A stretch of 64,000 nt of DNA. Origin: Hesperophylax magnus (lineage: Eukaryota > Arthropoda > Insecta > Trichoptera > Limnephilidae). Position numbers and translations under genes: made by a program. Below, one piece after another: positions 12,601-23,300 of this stretch. A model generated the notes under the pieces. The model ran no database searches and was not told the DNA's origin. It worked only from the letters and a program-made list of their open reading frames with translations. Within the stretch, counting starts at the first letter, position 1. Every line of letters starts with the position of its first letter. The stretch lies in assembly GCA_026573805.1 (NCBI GenBank), contig JAIUSX010000014.1:3224001-3288000 (forward strand), in the 5' to 3' direction.

Positions 12601-15600
12601 TGATTCTGAACACGATTCCGAAATTTCAGTCCGTTTGGAACCATAGAGCCTCAAAAAATGGCTTTAAAAGGTCGAACCCAAGTCTCAAATCAGTGCCCAT
12701 TAGAATTATGATTTTTCCAGAAATGCAACTTTTTACATATTGTGTGACTGATTTCTGTTAAGAGCATGATTTTTATCACGATTCCAAAATTTCAGCCCGT
12801 TTGGTACCATAGAGCATGAAAAAATGGCGTTTAGAGGTCGAACCCAAGTATCAAATTAGCGCCCATAAAAATAATGATTTTTCCAGAAATGCAACTATAG
12901 GCAGATTTTGGGACTGATTCCGGTTTGGACTATGATTCTGAACACGATTCCGAAATTTCAGTCCGTTTGGAACCATAGAGCCTAAAAAAATGGCTTTTAA
13001 AGGTCGAACCCAAGTCTCAAATTAGCGCCCATAAAAATAGTGATTTTTCCCGAAATGCAACTATAGGCAGATTTTGGGACTGATTCCGGTTTGGACTATG
13101 ATTCTGAACACGATTCCGAAATTTCAGTCCGTTTGGAACCATAGAGCCTCAAAAAATGGCTTTAAAAGGTCGAACACAAGTCTCTAATTAGCGCCCATAA
13201 AAATAATGATTTTTCCTGAAATTCAACTTTAAGCAGATTATGTGGCTGATTTCGGTTTTGACTATGATTCTGAACACGATTCCGAAATTTCAGTTCGTTT
13301 GGAACCATAGAGCCTAAAAAAATGGCTTTTAAAGGACGAACCCAAGTCTCAAATCAGTGCCCATTAGAATTATGATTTTTCCAGAAATGGAACTTTTTGC
13401 ATATTGTGTGACTGATTTCTGTTAAGAGCTTGATTTTTATCACGATTCCAAAATTTCATCCCGTTTGGTACCATAGAGCATGAAAAAATGGCGTTTAGAG
13501 GTCGAACCCAAGTATCAAATTAGCGCCCATAAAAATAATGATTTTTCCAGAAATGCAACTATAGGCAGATTTTGGGACTGATTCCGGTTTGGACTATGAT
13601 TCTGAACACGATTCCGAAATTTCAGTCCGTTTGGAACCATAGAGCCTCAAAAAATGGCTTTAAAATGTCGAACCCAAGTCTCAAATCAGTGCCCATAAGA
13701 ATTATGATTTTTCCAGAAATCCAACTTTTTGCATATTGTGTGACTGATTTCTGCTAAGAGCATGATTTTTATCACGATTCCAAATTTTCAGCCCGTTTGG
13801 TACCATAGAGCATGAAAAAATGGCGTTTAGAGGTCGAACCCACGTATCAAATTAGCGCCCATAAAAATAGTGATTTTTCCCGAAATGCAACTATAAGCAG
13901 ATTGTGTGGCTGATTTCGGTTTTGACTATGATTCTGAACACGATTCCGAAATTTCAGTCCGTTTGGTACCATAGAGCCTGAAAAAATTGCATTAAAAGTT
14001 CGAACCAAAGTCTCAAATTATCGCCCATAAAAATAATGATTTTTCCCGAAATGCAACTTTAAGCAGATTGTGTGGCTGATTTCGGTTCTAACTATGATTC
14101 TTATCACAATTCTACAATTTCAGTCCGTTTGCAAAGATAGAGCCTGAAAAAATTGCATTAAAAGGTCGAACACAAGTCTCAAATTAGCGCCCACAAAAAT
14201 AAAGATTTTTCCCGAAATGCAACTTTAAGCAGATTGTGTGGCTGATTTCGGTTTTGAATATGATTCTGAACACGATTCCGAAATTTCAGTCCGTTTGGTA
14301 CCATAGAGCCTGAAAAAATTGCATTAAAAGTTCGAACCCAAGTCTCAAATCAGTGCCCATTAGAATTATGATTTTTCCAGAAATGCAACTTTTTGCATAT
14401 TGTGTGACTGATTTCTGTTAAGAGCATGATTTTTATCACGATTCCGAAATTTCAGTCCGTTTGGAACCATAGAGCCTCAAAAAATGGCTTTAAAAGATCG
14501 AACCTAAGTCTCAAATCAGTGCCCATTAGAATAATGATTTTTCCAGAAATCCAACTTTTTGCATATTGTGTGGCTGATTTCGGTTTTGACTATGATTCTT
14601 ATCACAATTCTACAATTTCAGTCCGTTTGGAACGATAGAGCCTGAAAAAATTGCAATAAAAGGTCGAACACAAGTCTCTAATTAGCGCCCATAAAAATAA
14701 TGATTTTTCCTGAAATGCAACTTTAAGCAGATTATGTGGCTGATTTCGGTTTTGACTATGATTCTGAACACGATTCCGAAATTTCAGTTCGTTTGGAACC
14801 ATAGAAACTAAAAAAATGGCTTTTAAAGGACGAACCCAAGTCTCAAATCAGTGCCCATTAGAATTATGATTTTTCCAGAAATGGAACTTTTTGCATATTG
14901 TGTGACTGATTTCTGTTAAGAGCTTGATTTTTATCACGATTCCAAAATTTCAGCCCGTTTGGTACCATTGAGCAAGAAAAAATGGCGTTTAGAGGTCGAA
15001 ACCAAGTATCAAATTAGCGCCCATAAAAATAGTGATTTTTCCCGAAATGCAACTTTAAGCAGATTGTGTGGCTGATTTCGGTTTTGACTATGATTCTGAA
15101 CACGATTCCGAAATTTCAGTCCGTTTGGTACCATAGAGCCTAAAAAAATTGCATTAAAATGTCGAACCCAAGTCTCAAATTAGCGCCCATAAAAATAGTG
15201 ATTTTTCCCGAAATGCAACTTAAAGCAGATTGTGTGGCTGATTTCGGTTTTGACTATGACTCTGAACACGATTCCGAAATTTCAGTCCGTTTGGTACCAT
15301 AGAGCCTAAAAAAATTGCAATAAAAGTTCGAACCAAAGTCTCAAATTAGCGCCCATAAAAATAATGATTTTTCGGGAAATGCAACTTTAAGCAGATTGTG
15401 TGGCTGATTTCGGTTTTGACTATGATTCTTATCACAATTCTACAATTTCAGTCTGTTTGGAACGATAGAGCCTGAAAAAATTGCATTAAAAGGTCGAACA
15501 CAAGTCTCAAATTAGCGCCCATAAAAATGGTGATTTTTCCCGAAATGCAACTATAAGCAGATTGTGTGGCTAATTTCGGTTTTGATTATGATTCTGAACA

Positions 15601-17050
15601 CGATTCCGAAATTTCAGTTCGTTTGGAACCATAGAGCCTAAAAAAATGGCTTCTAAAGGTCGAACCCAAGTCTCAAATAAGTGCCCATTAGAATTATGAT
15701 TTTTCCAGAAATGCAACTTTTTGCATATTGTGTGACTGATTTCTGTTAAGAGCATGATTTTTATCACGATCCCAAAATTTCAGCCCGTTTGGTACCATAG
15801 AGCCTAAAAAAATGGCTTTTAAAGGTCGAACCCAAGTATCAAATAAGCCGCCCATAAGAACAATGATTTTTTCAGAAATGCAGTAAAAGGCAGATTTTGG
15901 GACTGATTCCGGTTTGGACTATGATTCTGAACACGATTACGAAATTTCAGTCCGTTTGGTACCATAGAGCCTGAAAAAATTGCATTAAAAGGTCGAACCC
16001 AAGTCTCAAATTAGCGCCCATAAAAATAATGATTTTTCCCGAAATGCAACTTTAAGCAGATTGTGTGGCTGATTTCGGTTTTGACTATGATTCTGAACAC
16101 GATTCCGAAATTTCAGTCCGTTTGGTCCCATAGAGCCTATAAAAATTGCATTAAAAGGTCGAACCCAAGTCTCAAATTAGCGCCCATAAAAATAGTGATT
16201 TTTCCCGAAATGCAACTTAAAGCAGATTGTGTGGCTGATTTCGGTTTTGACTATGATTCTGAACACGATTCCGAAATTTCAGTCCGTTTGGTTCCATAGA
16301 GCCTAAAAAAATTGCATTAAAAGTTCGAACCCAAGTATCAAATTAGCGCCCATAAAAATAATGATTTTTCCCGAAATGCAACTTTAAGCAGATTGTGTGG
16401 CTGATTTCGGTTTTGACTATGATTCTGGACACGATTCCGAAATTTCAGTCCGTTTGGTACCATAGAGCCTAAAAAATTGCATTAAAAGTTCGAAACCAAG
16501 TCTCAAATTAGCGCCAATAAAAATAATGATTTTTCCCGAAATGCAACTATAGGCAGATTTTGGGACTGATTCCGGTTAGGACTATGATTCTGAACACGAT
16601 TCAGAAATTTCAGTCCCTTTGCTACCATAGAGCCTGAAAAAAGTGCATTAAAAGGTCGAACCCAAGTCTCAAATAAGTGCCCACAAAAATAATGATTTTT
16701 CCCGAAATGCAACTTTAAGCAGATTGTGTGGCTGATTTCGGTTTTGACTATGATTCTGAACACGATTCCGAAATTTCAGTCCGTTTGGAACCATAGAGCC
16801 TCAAAAAATGGCTTTAAAAGGTCGAACCCAAGTCTCAAATCAGTGCCCATTAGAATTATGATTTTTCCAGAAATGCAACTTTTTACATATTGTGTGACTG
16901 ATTTCTGTTAAGAGCATGATTTTTATCACGATTCCAAAATTTCAGCCCGTTTGGTACCATAGAGCATGAAAAAATGGCGTTTAGAGGTCGAACCCAAGTA
17001 TCAAATTAGCGCCCATAAAAATAATGATTTTTCCAGAAATGCAACTATAG
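8590..17050. repeat. Higher-order repeat, period 4150 bp (25-mer)
   Basis: From about 8590 the repeat distance becomes 4150 bp, which is 25 monomers of 166 bp. The block at 9422 recurs at 13572, 10276 at 14426, 11420 at 15570, 11913 at 16063, 12353 at 16503 and 12576 at 16726. Markers include ATTATCGCCC near 9868 and 14018, and TTTTTCGGGAAATG near 11218 and 15368. The unit overlaps the 3981-bp unit (8590-9650), so the two HORs share a segment and one is a rearranged form of the other. Confidence 0.9.
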
Positions 17051-18655
17051 GCAGCTTTTGGGACTGATTCCGATTTGGACTATGATTCTGAACACGATTC
17101 CGAAATTTCAGTCCGTTTGGTACCATAGAGCCTAAAAAAATTGCATTAAAATGTCGAACCCAAGTCTCAAATTAGCGCCCATAAAAATAGTGATTTTTCC
17201 CGAAATGCAACTATAAGCAGATTGTGTGGCTGATTTCGGTTTTGACTATGATTCTGAACACGTTTCCGAAATTTCAGTCCGTTTGGTACCATAGAGCCTG
17301 AAAAAATTGCATTATAAGTTCGAACCAAAGTCTCAAATTATCGCCCATAAAAATAATGATTTTTCCCGAAATGCAACTTTAAGCAGATTGTGTGGCTGAT
17401 TTCGGTTTTGACTATGATTCTTATCACAATTCTACAATTTCAGTCCGTTTGAAAAGATAGAGCCTGAAAAAATTGCATTAAAAGGTCGAACACAAGTCTC
17501 AAATTAGCGCCCACAAAAATAATGATTTTTCCCGAAATGCAACTTTAAGCAGATTGTGTGGCTGATTTCGGTTTTGACTATGATTCTGAACACGATTCCA
17601 AAAATTTCAGTCCGATTGGTACCATAGAGCCTGAAAAAATTGCATTAAAAGTTCGAACCAAAGTCTCAAATTAGCGCCCATAAAAATAATGATTTTTCCC
17701 GAAATGCAACTTTAAGCAGATTGTGTGGCTGATTTCGGTTTTGACTATGATTCTTATCACAATTCTACAATTTCAGTCCGTTTGGAACGATAGAGCCTGA
17801 AAAAATTGCATTAAAAGGTCGAACACAAGTCTCAAATTAGCGCCCATAAAAATGGTGATTTTTCCCGAAATGCAACTATAAGCAGATTGTGTGGCTAATT
17901 TCGGTTTTGATTATGATTCTGAACACGATTCCGAAATTTCAGTTCGTTTGGAACCATAGAGCCTAAAAAAATGGCTTCTAAAGGTCGAACCCAAGTCTCA
18001 AATAAGTGCCCATTAGAATTATGATTTTTCCAGAAATGCAACTTTTTGCATATTGTGTGACTGATTTCTGTTAGGAGCATGATTTTTATCACGATCCCAA
18101 AATTTCAGCCCGTTTGGTACCATAGAGCCTAAAAAAATGGCTTTTAAAGGTCGAACCCAAGTATCAAATAAGCCGCCCATAAGAACAATGATTTTTTCAG
18201 AAATGCAGTAAAAGGCAGATTTTGGGACTGATTCCGGTTTGGACTATGATTCTGAACACGATTACGAAATTTCAGTCCGTTTGGTACCATAGAGCCTGAA
18301 AAAATTGCATTAAAAGGTCGAACCCAAGTCTCAAATTAGCGCCCATAAAAATAATGATTTTTCCCGAAATGCAACTTTAAGCAGATTGTGTGGCTGATTT
18401 CGGTTTTTACTATGATTCTGAACACGATTCCGAAATTTCAGTCCGTTTGGTCCCATAGAGCCTATAAAAATTGCATTAAAAGGTCGAACCCAAGTCTCAA
18501 ATTAGCGCCCATAAAAATAGTGATTTTTCCCGAAATGCAACTTAAAGCAGATTGTGTGGCTGATTTCGGTTTTGACTATGATTCTGAACACGATTCCGAA
18601 ATTTCAGTCCGTTTGGTTCCATAGAGCCTAAAAAAATTGCATTAAAAGTTCGAAC
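15300..18655. repeat. Higher-order repeat fragment, spacing 2325 bp (14 monomers)
   Basis: The segment at about 15305-16330 is repeated at about 17630-18655: 15570 recurs at 17895 and 16063 at 18388, a shift of 2325 bp. Just upstream, 13860-14220 matches 17180-17540 with a different shift of 3320 bp (20 monomers). The last left-arm unit is therefore an internally shortened version of the 4150-bp HOR, consistent with unequal exchange. Confidence 0.8.
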
Positions 18656-19399
18656 CCAAGTCTCAAATTAGCGCCCATAAAAATAATGATTTTTCCTGAA
18701 ATGCAACTTTAAGCAGATTGTGTGGCTGATTTCGGTTTTGACTATGATTCTGAACACGATTCCGAAATTTCAGTTCGTTTGGAACCATAGAGCCTAAAAA
18801 AATGGCTTTTAAAGGTCGAACCCAAGTCTCAAATCAGTGCCCATTAGAATTATGATTTTTCCAGAAATGCAACTTTTTGCATATTGTGTGACTGATTTCT
18901 GTTGAGAGCATGATTTTTATCACGATTCCGAAATTTCAGTCCGTTTGGAACCATAGAGCCTCAAAAAATGGCTTTAAAAGATCGAACCCAAGTCTCAAAT
19001 CAGTGCCCATAAGAATAATGATTTTTCCAGAAATCCAACTTTTTGCATATTGTGTGGCTGATTTCGGTTTTGACTATGATTCTTATCACAATTCTACAAT
19101 TTCAGTCCGTTTGGAACGATAGAGCCTGAAAAAATTGCAATAAAAGGTCGAACACAAGTCTCTAATTAGCGCCCATAAAAATAATGATTTTTCCTGAAAT
19201 GCAACTTTAAGCAGATTATGTGGCTGATTTCGGTTTTGACTATGATTCTGAACGCAATTCCGAAATTTCTGTTCGTTTGGAACCATGGAGCCTAAAAAAA
19301 TGGCTTTTAAAGGTCGAACCCAAGTCTCAAATCAGTGCCCATTAGAATTATGATTTTTCCAGAAATGCAACTTTTTGCATATTGTGTGACTGATTTCTG

Positions 19400-19403
19400 T
19401 TAA
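19400..19403. other. Left target-site duplication TTAA
   Basis: The satellite reads CTGATTTCTGTTAA and then stops matching. The TTAA is repeated at 25703-25706, where the satellite resumes with GAGCTTGATTTTTATC. TTAA is the known obligatory target of piggyBac transposases. Confidence 0.97.
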
Positions 19404-19429
19404 CCACTCGAGCGAACATGTCGAATAAT
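19404..19429 (+). repeat. Left terminal inverted repeat
   Basis: Begins CCACTCGAGCGA immediately after TTAA. The first 12 bases match the right end with one mismatch at position 6. After a short divergent stretch both ends carry GAATAAT (19423-19429 here), with one gap in the alignment. Terminal repeats with this TTAA-CC start are the expected cleavage sites of piggyBac transposases. Confidence 0.88.
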
Positions 19430-19479
19430 TCGACGTTTTTTTTTCTTCTAATATTGAGCATGTCGAATTATTCGACGTT
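19418..19479. promoter_or_regulatory. Twin subterminal palindromes, possible transposase-binding sites
   Basis: Two near-identical copies of a 15-bp palindrome lie 42 bp apart: GTCGAATAATTCGAC at 19420-19434 and GTCGAATTATTCGAC at 19462-19476. Each is preceded by CAT and followed by GTTT. The central base is A in one and T in the other. I do not see this palindrome at the right end. Repeated subterminal motifs are common transposase-recognition sites, but that role here is inferred. Confidence 0.5.
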
Positions 19480-19496
19480 TATTACGTACCACTCGT

Positions 19497-20226
19497 AAAA
19501 ATTGAATATAATATTATTTAAACCAGTCCCTGACCAATAATTTATTCCGTTGTAAAGCTGGTAAAATTGGCTTCTTCTGTGGCAACACCGATTATCAATA
19601 GATGCTTCTGGAATAAATATTTGGCGGTTTTAATTTGACAGTTGTTCCCAAAAATTTTACTTTCGAGGCAGAAGTGTTTTGAGTGATTGGTTATATTTAC
19701 ACATCTTTTAAAATGCCGTAAGTAATTGTGTTTTTTGCGTTTTAACGCCATAATATATATTAGTGTAATCGTGATTCAATTATTAATGTGTTTTCAACTC
19801 CTTTGATTAAAAAAACGGGTTTTTTTTAGCATATTTTCGATACGAAACTATAATTTCTGGCGGGGTTAGGTTTTTTAAGTTATTAATTTGCAATTCAATT
19901 CCTAATTACTCCACTTGTGTATATGAAATAGTGTTTTCTATTAGAATGATTCATTACCAAGAGATAATTATAAATTTTATTTAGGTGTGGTCATTTTTTC
20001 TCCAGATATTTGTAATTTTATAACTCAGTAGAAATGTCGAAAAAATCGGAAAAATATTAGATGAAATTTAATGTAAAGTTACCATCACACAATGAATATG
20101 GGATTATTTCGTTTCGTTTTGTAATTAATTAATTTATTTACTTATTTCAAATTTCTACAGAGCCAATAATCCACAAGAAAATGTTCCACAATCCATGTAT
20201 AAATATCTATTTTTTATATGATAAGA
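19497..20226. other. Non-coding left flank of the transposase gene
   Basis: AT-rich sequence between the terminal region and the first coding exon. A 69-codon reading frame exists on the minus strand (19542-19751) but has no recognisable domain. I see no repeat or RNA gene here. The segment presumably holds the upstream promoter and any untranslated leader. Confidence 0.5.
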
Positions 20227-20236
20227 TATATAAAAA
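20227..20236 (+). promoter_or_regulatory. Possible TATA box of the transposase gene
   Basis: TATATAAAAA lies 61 bp before the predicted start codon at 20297. The surroundings are very AT-rich, so a chance match is quite possible. Confidence 0.25.
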
Positions 20237-20296
20237 TCTATGATTTGATTCAAAATATAAAATCTACATGAAATATTTTTAATTAGAAGTGTACCG

Positions 20297-20391
20297 ATGC
20301 AGAGAGGCAGAGGAAAAGGCAGAGGGAGGGGGGCTGTACGAGCTGGACGTGGAAGTCAACGTGGAGCAGCTCTGGCAGCTCGGTCTGGAGT
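20297..20391 (+). other. Transposase exon 1 (RG-rich N-terminus)
   Basis: Encodes about 32 residues rich in Arg and Gly, beginning MQRGRGKGRGRG. The donor GTTAGT at 20392 is chosen because it gives phase 2, the only phase that avoids a stop at the start of exon 2. An alternative weaker donor, GTCTGG at 20383, keeps the same phase. RG-rich tracts often bind nucleic acids; that role here is inference. Confidence 0.6.
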
Positions 20392-23300
20392 GTTAGTATT
20401 TTTTAATGTTTTTAAAGAAGGTTTTTTTTGCTGTGGATAAGGGGTAGAGCTCATCATATATTTTAATTTATTTTAACAGTGACCCTGCTCTGGTTATGGT
20501 GCGGGAAGATAGCGTCAGGGCCCTAAAGGACGTTAGGGCCCTGCCTGCTTCTTTCCAACTGGAGCTGGAAAACCGTAAATTTAAGAAGCAGGCGGCGCGG
20601 ATTTTGCTCCCCACCGCGCCTGCAAGAAAAGCTAAACGAAAGTAAGTTATCGTCTTTAGATGCATTACACAATATTATTTTTTTTCCCTGAGAGCTTTCC
20701 GCCACCGTGAGAGTTGGTTGGATCAGCGCTCTCTGCATTATGCACATGCAGTAAAATCAGCGCTATTCCAATTCTTATTGTTTTTTATTTACTGTTTCAC
20801 GTGTGAATGACAACGATTCATATGATTTATGTATATGTTTTCAGAATTCCATCTCCGGAGAGAGTAGCGTGTCCCTTTTCACAGGGCACGCCTTCAACGC
20901 TGCCATCGCCTATTCCCCCACCGTGGTTATCCAACGAGCAAGCTGGCACAACGACCCAAGCAACGGCTCCCGCTGTGCCAACGCGGGCGACTTCTCCAGA
21001 GCCGTTACCTGGGACATCGCGGGATGGGGAACGCCAGTGGGGCGATCTCTCTCTGGAGCATGGCTACCATAGAGAGCTGTGGGTGGAAGTGCCGCTCTGC
21101 CAGGAAGTGTCTGCGTTTGGAAACGGTGAGTTTTTTTTAATACATCTTACCAGAGGCGTTCCGTAATTGAAATATAGACATATTAAATCAATTTATGTTT
21201 TGTACATTTCAGAGCCAGGCATGGATGGAACGGGGACTGGTGACGTTCAAGCTGCAGCTCTCTATTATGATGAGTCGGCACTTGAAAACCGTAAGTTATA
21301 AAACTAACTAACTAACTAACCTTCACGCCATTTTTCTACACGGGTAGGCAGAGGATGGACCGCCATACAACTTGGTTTTGGCACACACACTCTTCTTCAT
21401 TCAAACTCATCCGTTCCTCCCCTTGTGCTATTCTGACATAGCCCGCCTCAAATATTCAATTTATATTGGTTTTTCTCATAATTTAAGTAAATCAATACAT
21501 AGTTTTATTGTGCCTCGCTCTAGAGCGATACTCTCAGTATCGCGCTGGTGAGAGCCCACTATTCAGAATTGAACATTGCTTGAAAATCGTGGAATGGGGA
21601 ACGCCAGTGGGGCGATCACTCTCTGGAGCATGGCTACCATAGAGAGCTGTGGGTGGACGTGCCGTTCTGCCAGGAAGTGTCTGTGTTTAGAAACAGTGAG
21701 ATTATTGTTTTAAAACGTCATATCAGAGGCGTTCCGTAATTGAAATAAAGACACATTAAATCAATTTGTGTTATATACATTTCAGACCCAGGCATGGACA
21801 GAGCGGGTGAATTTGAAGCTGCATCTCTTCATCATGATCAGTCGGCATTTGAAGACCGTAAGTTATAAAACTAACTAACAACGCCATTTCGCTACACGGG
21901 TAGGCAGAGGATGGACCGCCATACAACTCGGTCTTGGCACACACACTCTTTTCTTCATTCAAACTCATTTATACCTGCCCTTGTGTTATTCTGACATTGC
22001 GCGCCTCAAGTATTTGATTAACTTGATCGAGCCAAGAGTTCATTATCTTAAAGCGTTGTACTAAAGGGAGTAAGTACTAGTGTAATGAAGTAAGTAGAAA
22101 TGTTAAGTTAATTTGTGTTTTCTGTTGTTTTAGAAACGGATCTGGACGAAGGGAGCGACGTCGACGAGGATAACTTATGCATGCCACCAAAACCTTATCA
22201 TCGTATGAACAATGCACTTAAGCCCGGTATGGCCGTAGACCTAAGACAAGACCAGGTAGATAGAGAGGCAATGCGTTCGATTCTGCCATCTGATAGTTAC
22301 TCTTTCGATTGGTCCAGCGATATCTCACATTTTAATGGGATAAGGGAGATATTCACAGGTACGCCGGGACCAACTTTCAATACCGACGAAATAGGCAAAC
22401 CTGTGGATGCCTTTCTTAAAATCTTCGATGCCGATTTCGTTGATGTGATCGTAAGAGAGACTAACAGGTATGCAGAACAACACATTGCGCTAACCCAATT
22501 CAAGCGCTATGCGCGTATCAATAGATGGGCTCCCACGAATAAAGAGGAAATGTACGTATTCTTGGCACTTCTAATGCATCAAGGTATTTGTCCCCTTCCC
22601 GTTGAAAAAGACTTCTTCTTTTCAATTGACGTCACCGCCATGCCTTATTTCAGCAAAACCATGGGCTATAATCGTTTTCTTCTAATAAAAAAATTCCTTC
22701 ACTTCACCAACAATGAAACTCTTTCTTCTGATGTACCGTTATCTGTGCGAAGGTTACAAAAGATTCAGCCCGTCTTGGACCACCTCTCCCATAAGTTTGA
22801 GAGTTTATACCTGCCCGAGCAAGACATCTCTCTAGATGAATCCTTACTCCGCTATAAAGGCCGTTTGGGATTCGTCCAGATGATCAAATCTAAAGCGGCA
22901 GGCTCGGGTATAAAGTCTTACGAGCTTTGTGAGTCCAAGTCTGGCTATCTTTGGAAATTCCAAATTTATACGGGGAAGACCATTTCCAGTCAGACTGAAT
23001 CGACAAATCCAGACCAGGAAGACATGACGGAAGACGACATAACGGAAGACGACATAACGGAAGACATGACACAGGCCAACTTTTCTGGTGCTCACAATAT
23101 CTGCCCAGTTGGGGCCACTGCAAAGATAGTATACGAATTGGCCAGCCCTCTGTTTAACAAAGGGTACACGCTAATAATGGACAATTTTTACAATAGTCCA
23201 TTATTAGCGCGATGCCTCAAAAGAAGTGGGATGGATTGCATGGGCACATTGCGGTTGAACCGAGAATTTGTGCCCAGTATATTTAAGTCCAATCTCAAAT

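Larger units (their letters stand above)
1..19403. repeat. Satellite array, left arm (about 166-bp monomer)
   Basis: Uninterrupted head-to-tail tandem repeat. Successive copies of the motif CACGATTCC begin at 2, 168, 334, 500 (as CATGATTCC) and 665, so the monomer is 166 bp with 165-bp variants that lack one A in the A-run. Three monomer subtypes recur: one with CAGTCCGTTTGGTACC, one with CAGCCCGTTTGGTACC followed by GAGCATGAAAAAATGGCG, and one with CAGTTCGTTTGGAACC that ends in CTGATTTCTGTTAAGAGC. The third is normally followed by the second, as expected of higher-order organisation. About 117 monomers are present. I found no gene, RNA gene or other insertion in this arm. The family name is not recognised. 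Confidence 0.97.
21018..22020 (+). repeat. Internal tandem duplication of exon 3 tail, exon 4 and introns
   Basis: Copy A (about 21018-21460) matches copy B (about 21588-22020) with a shift of 570 bp at the start. Both contain the exon 3 tail, the following intron, exon 4, its GTAAGT donor and a shared intron stretch with ACACGGGTAGGCAGAGGATG. The copies are clearly homologous but differ by many substitutions and small indels. They are separated exactly by the dispersed repeat at 21461-21588. Confidence 0.88.

Noticed and set aside
19542..19751. Minus-strand 69-codon lysine-rich frame with an AT-rich upstream stretch
   Set aside because: No recognisable domain and no visible splice partners. 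Long enough to arise by chance in AT-rich DNA; kept only as non-coding flank.
20803..21072. An 89-codon plus-strand frame overlapping exon 3
   Set aside because: It is the other frame of exon 3; only the exon 3 frame continues across the introns with matching phases.
21771..21968. Minus-strand 65-codon frame over exon 4'
   Set aside because: Overlaps the duplicated exon and introns and has no similarity I recognise.
22115..22133. Start of the long transposase frame at 22115
   Set aside because: The codon there is GTG and the next bases are the pyrimidine-rich intron end TGTTTTAG. The frame simply reads through the intron; exon 5 begins at 22134.
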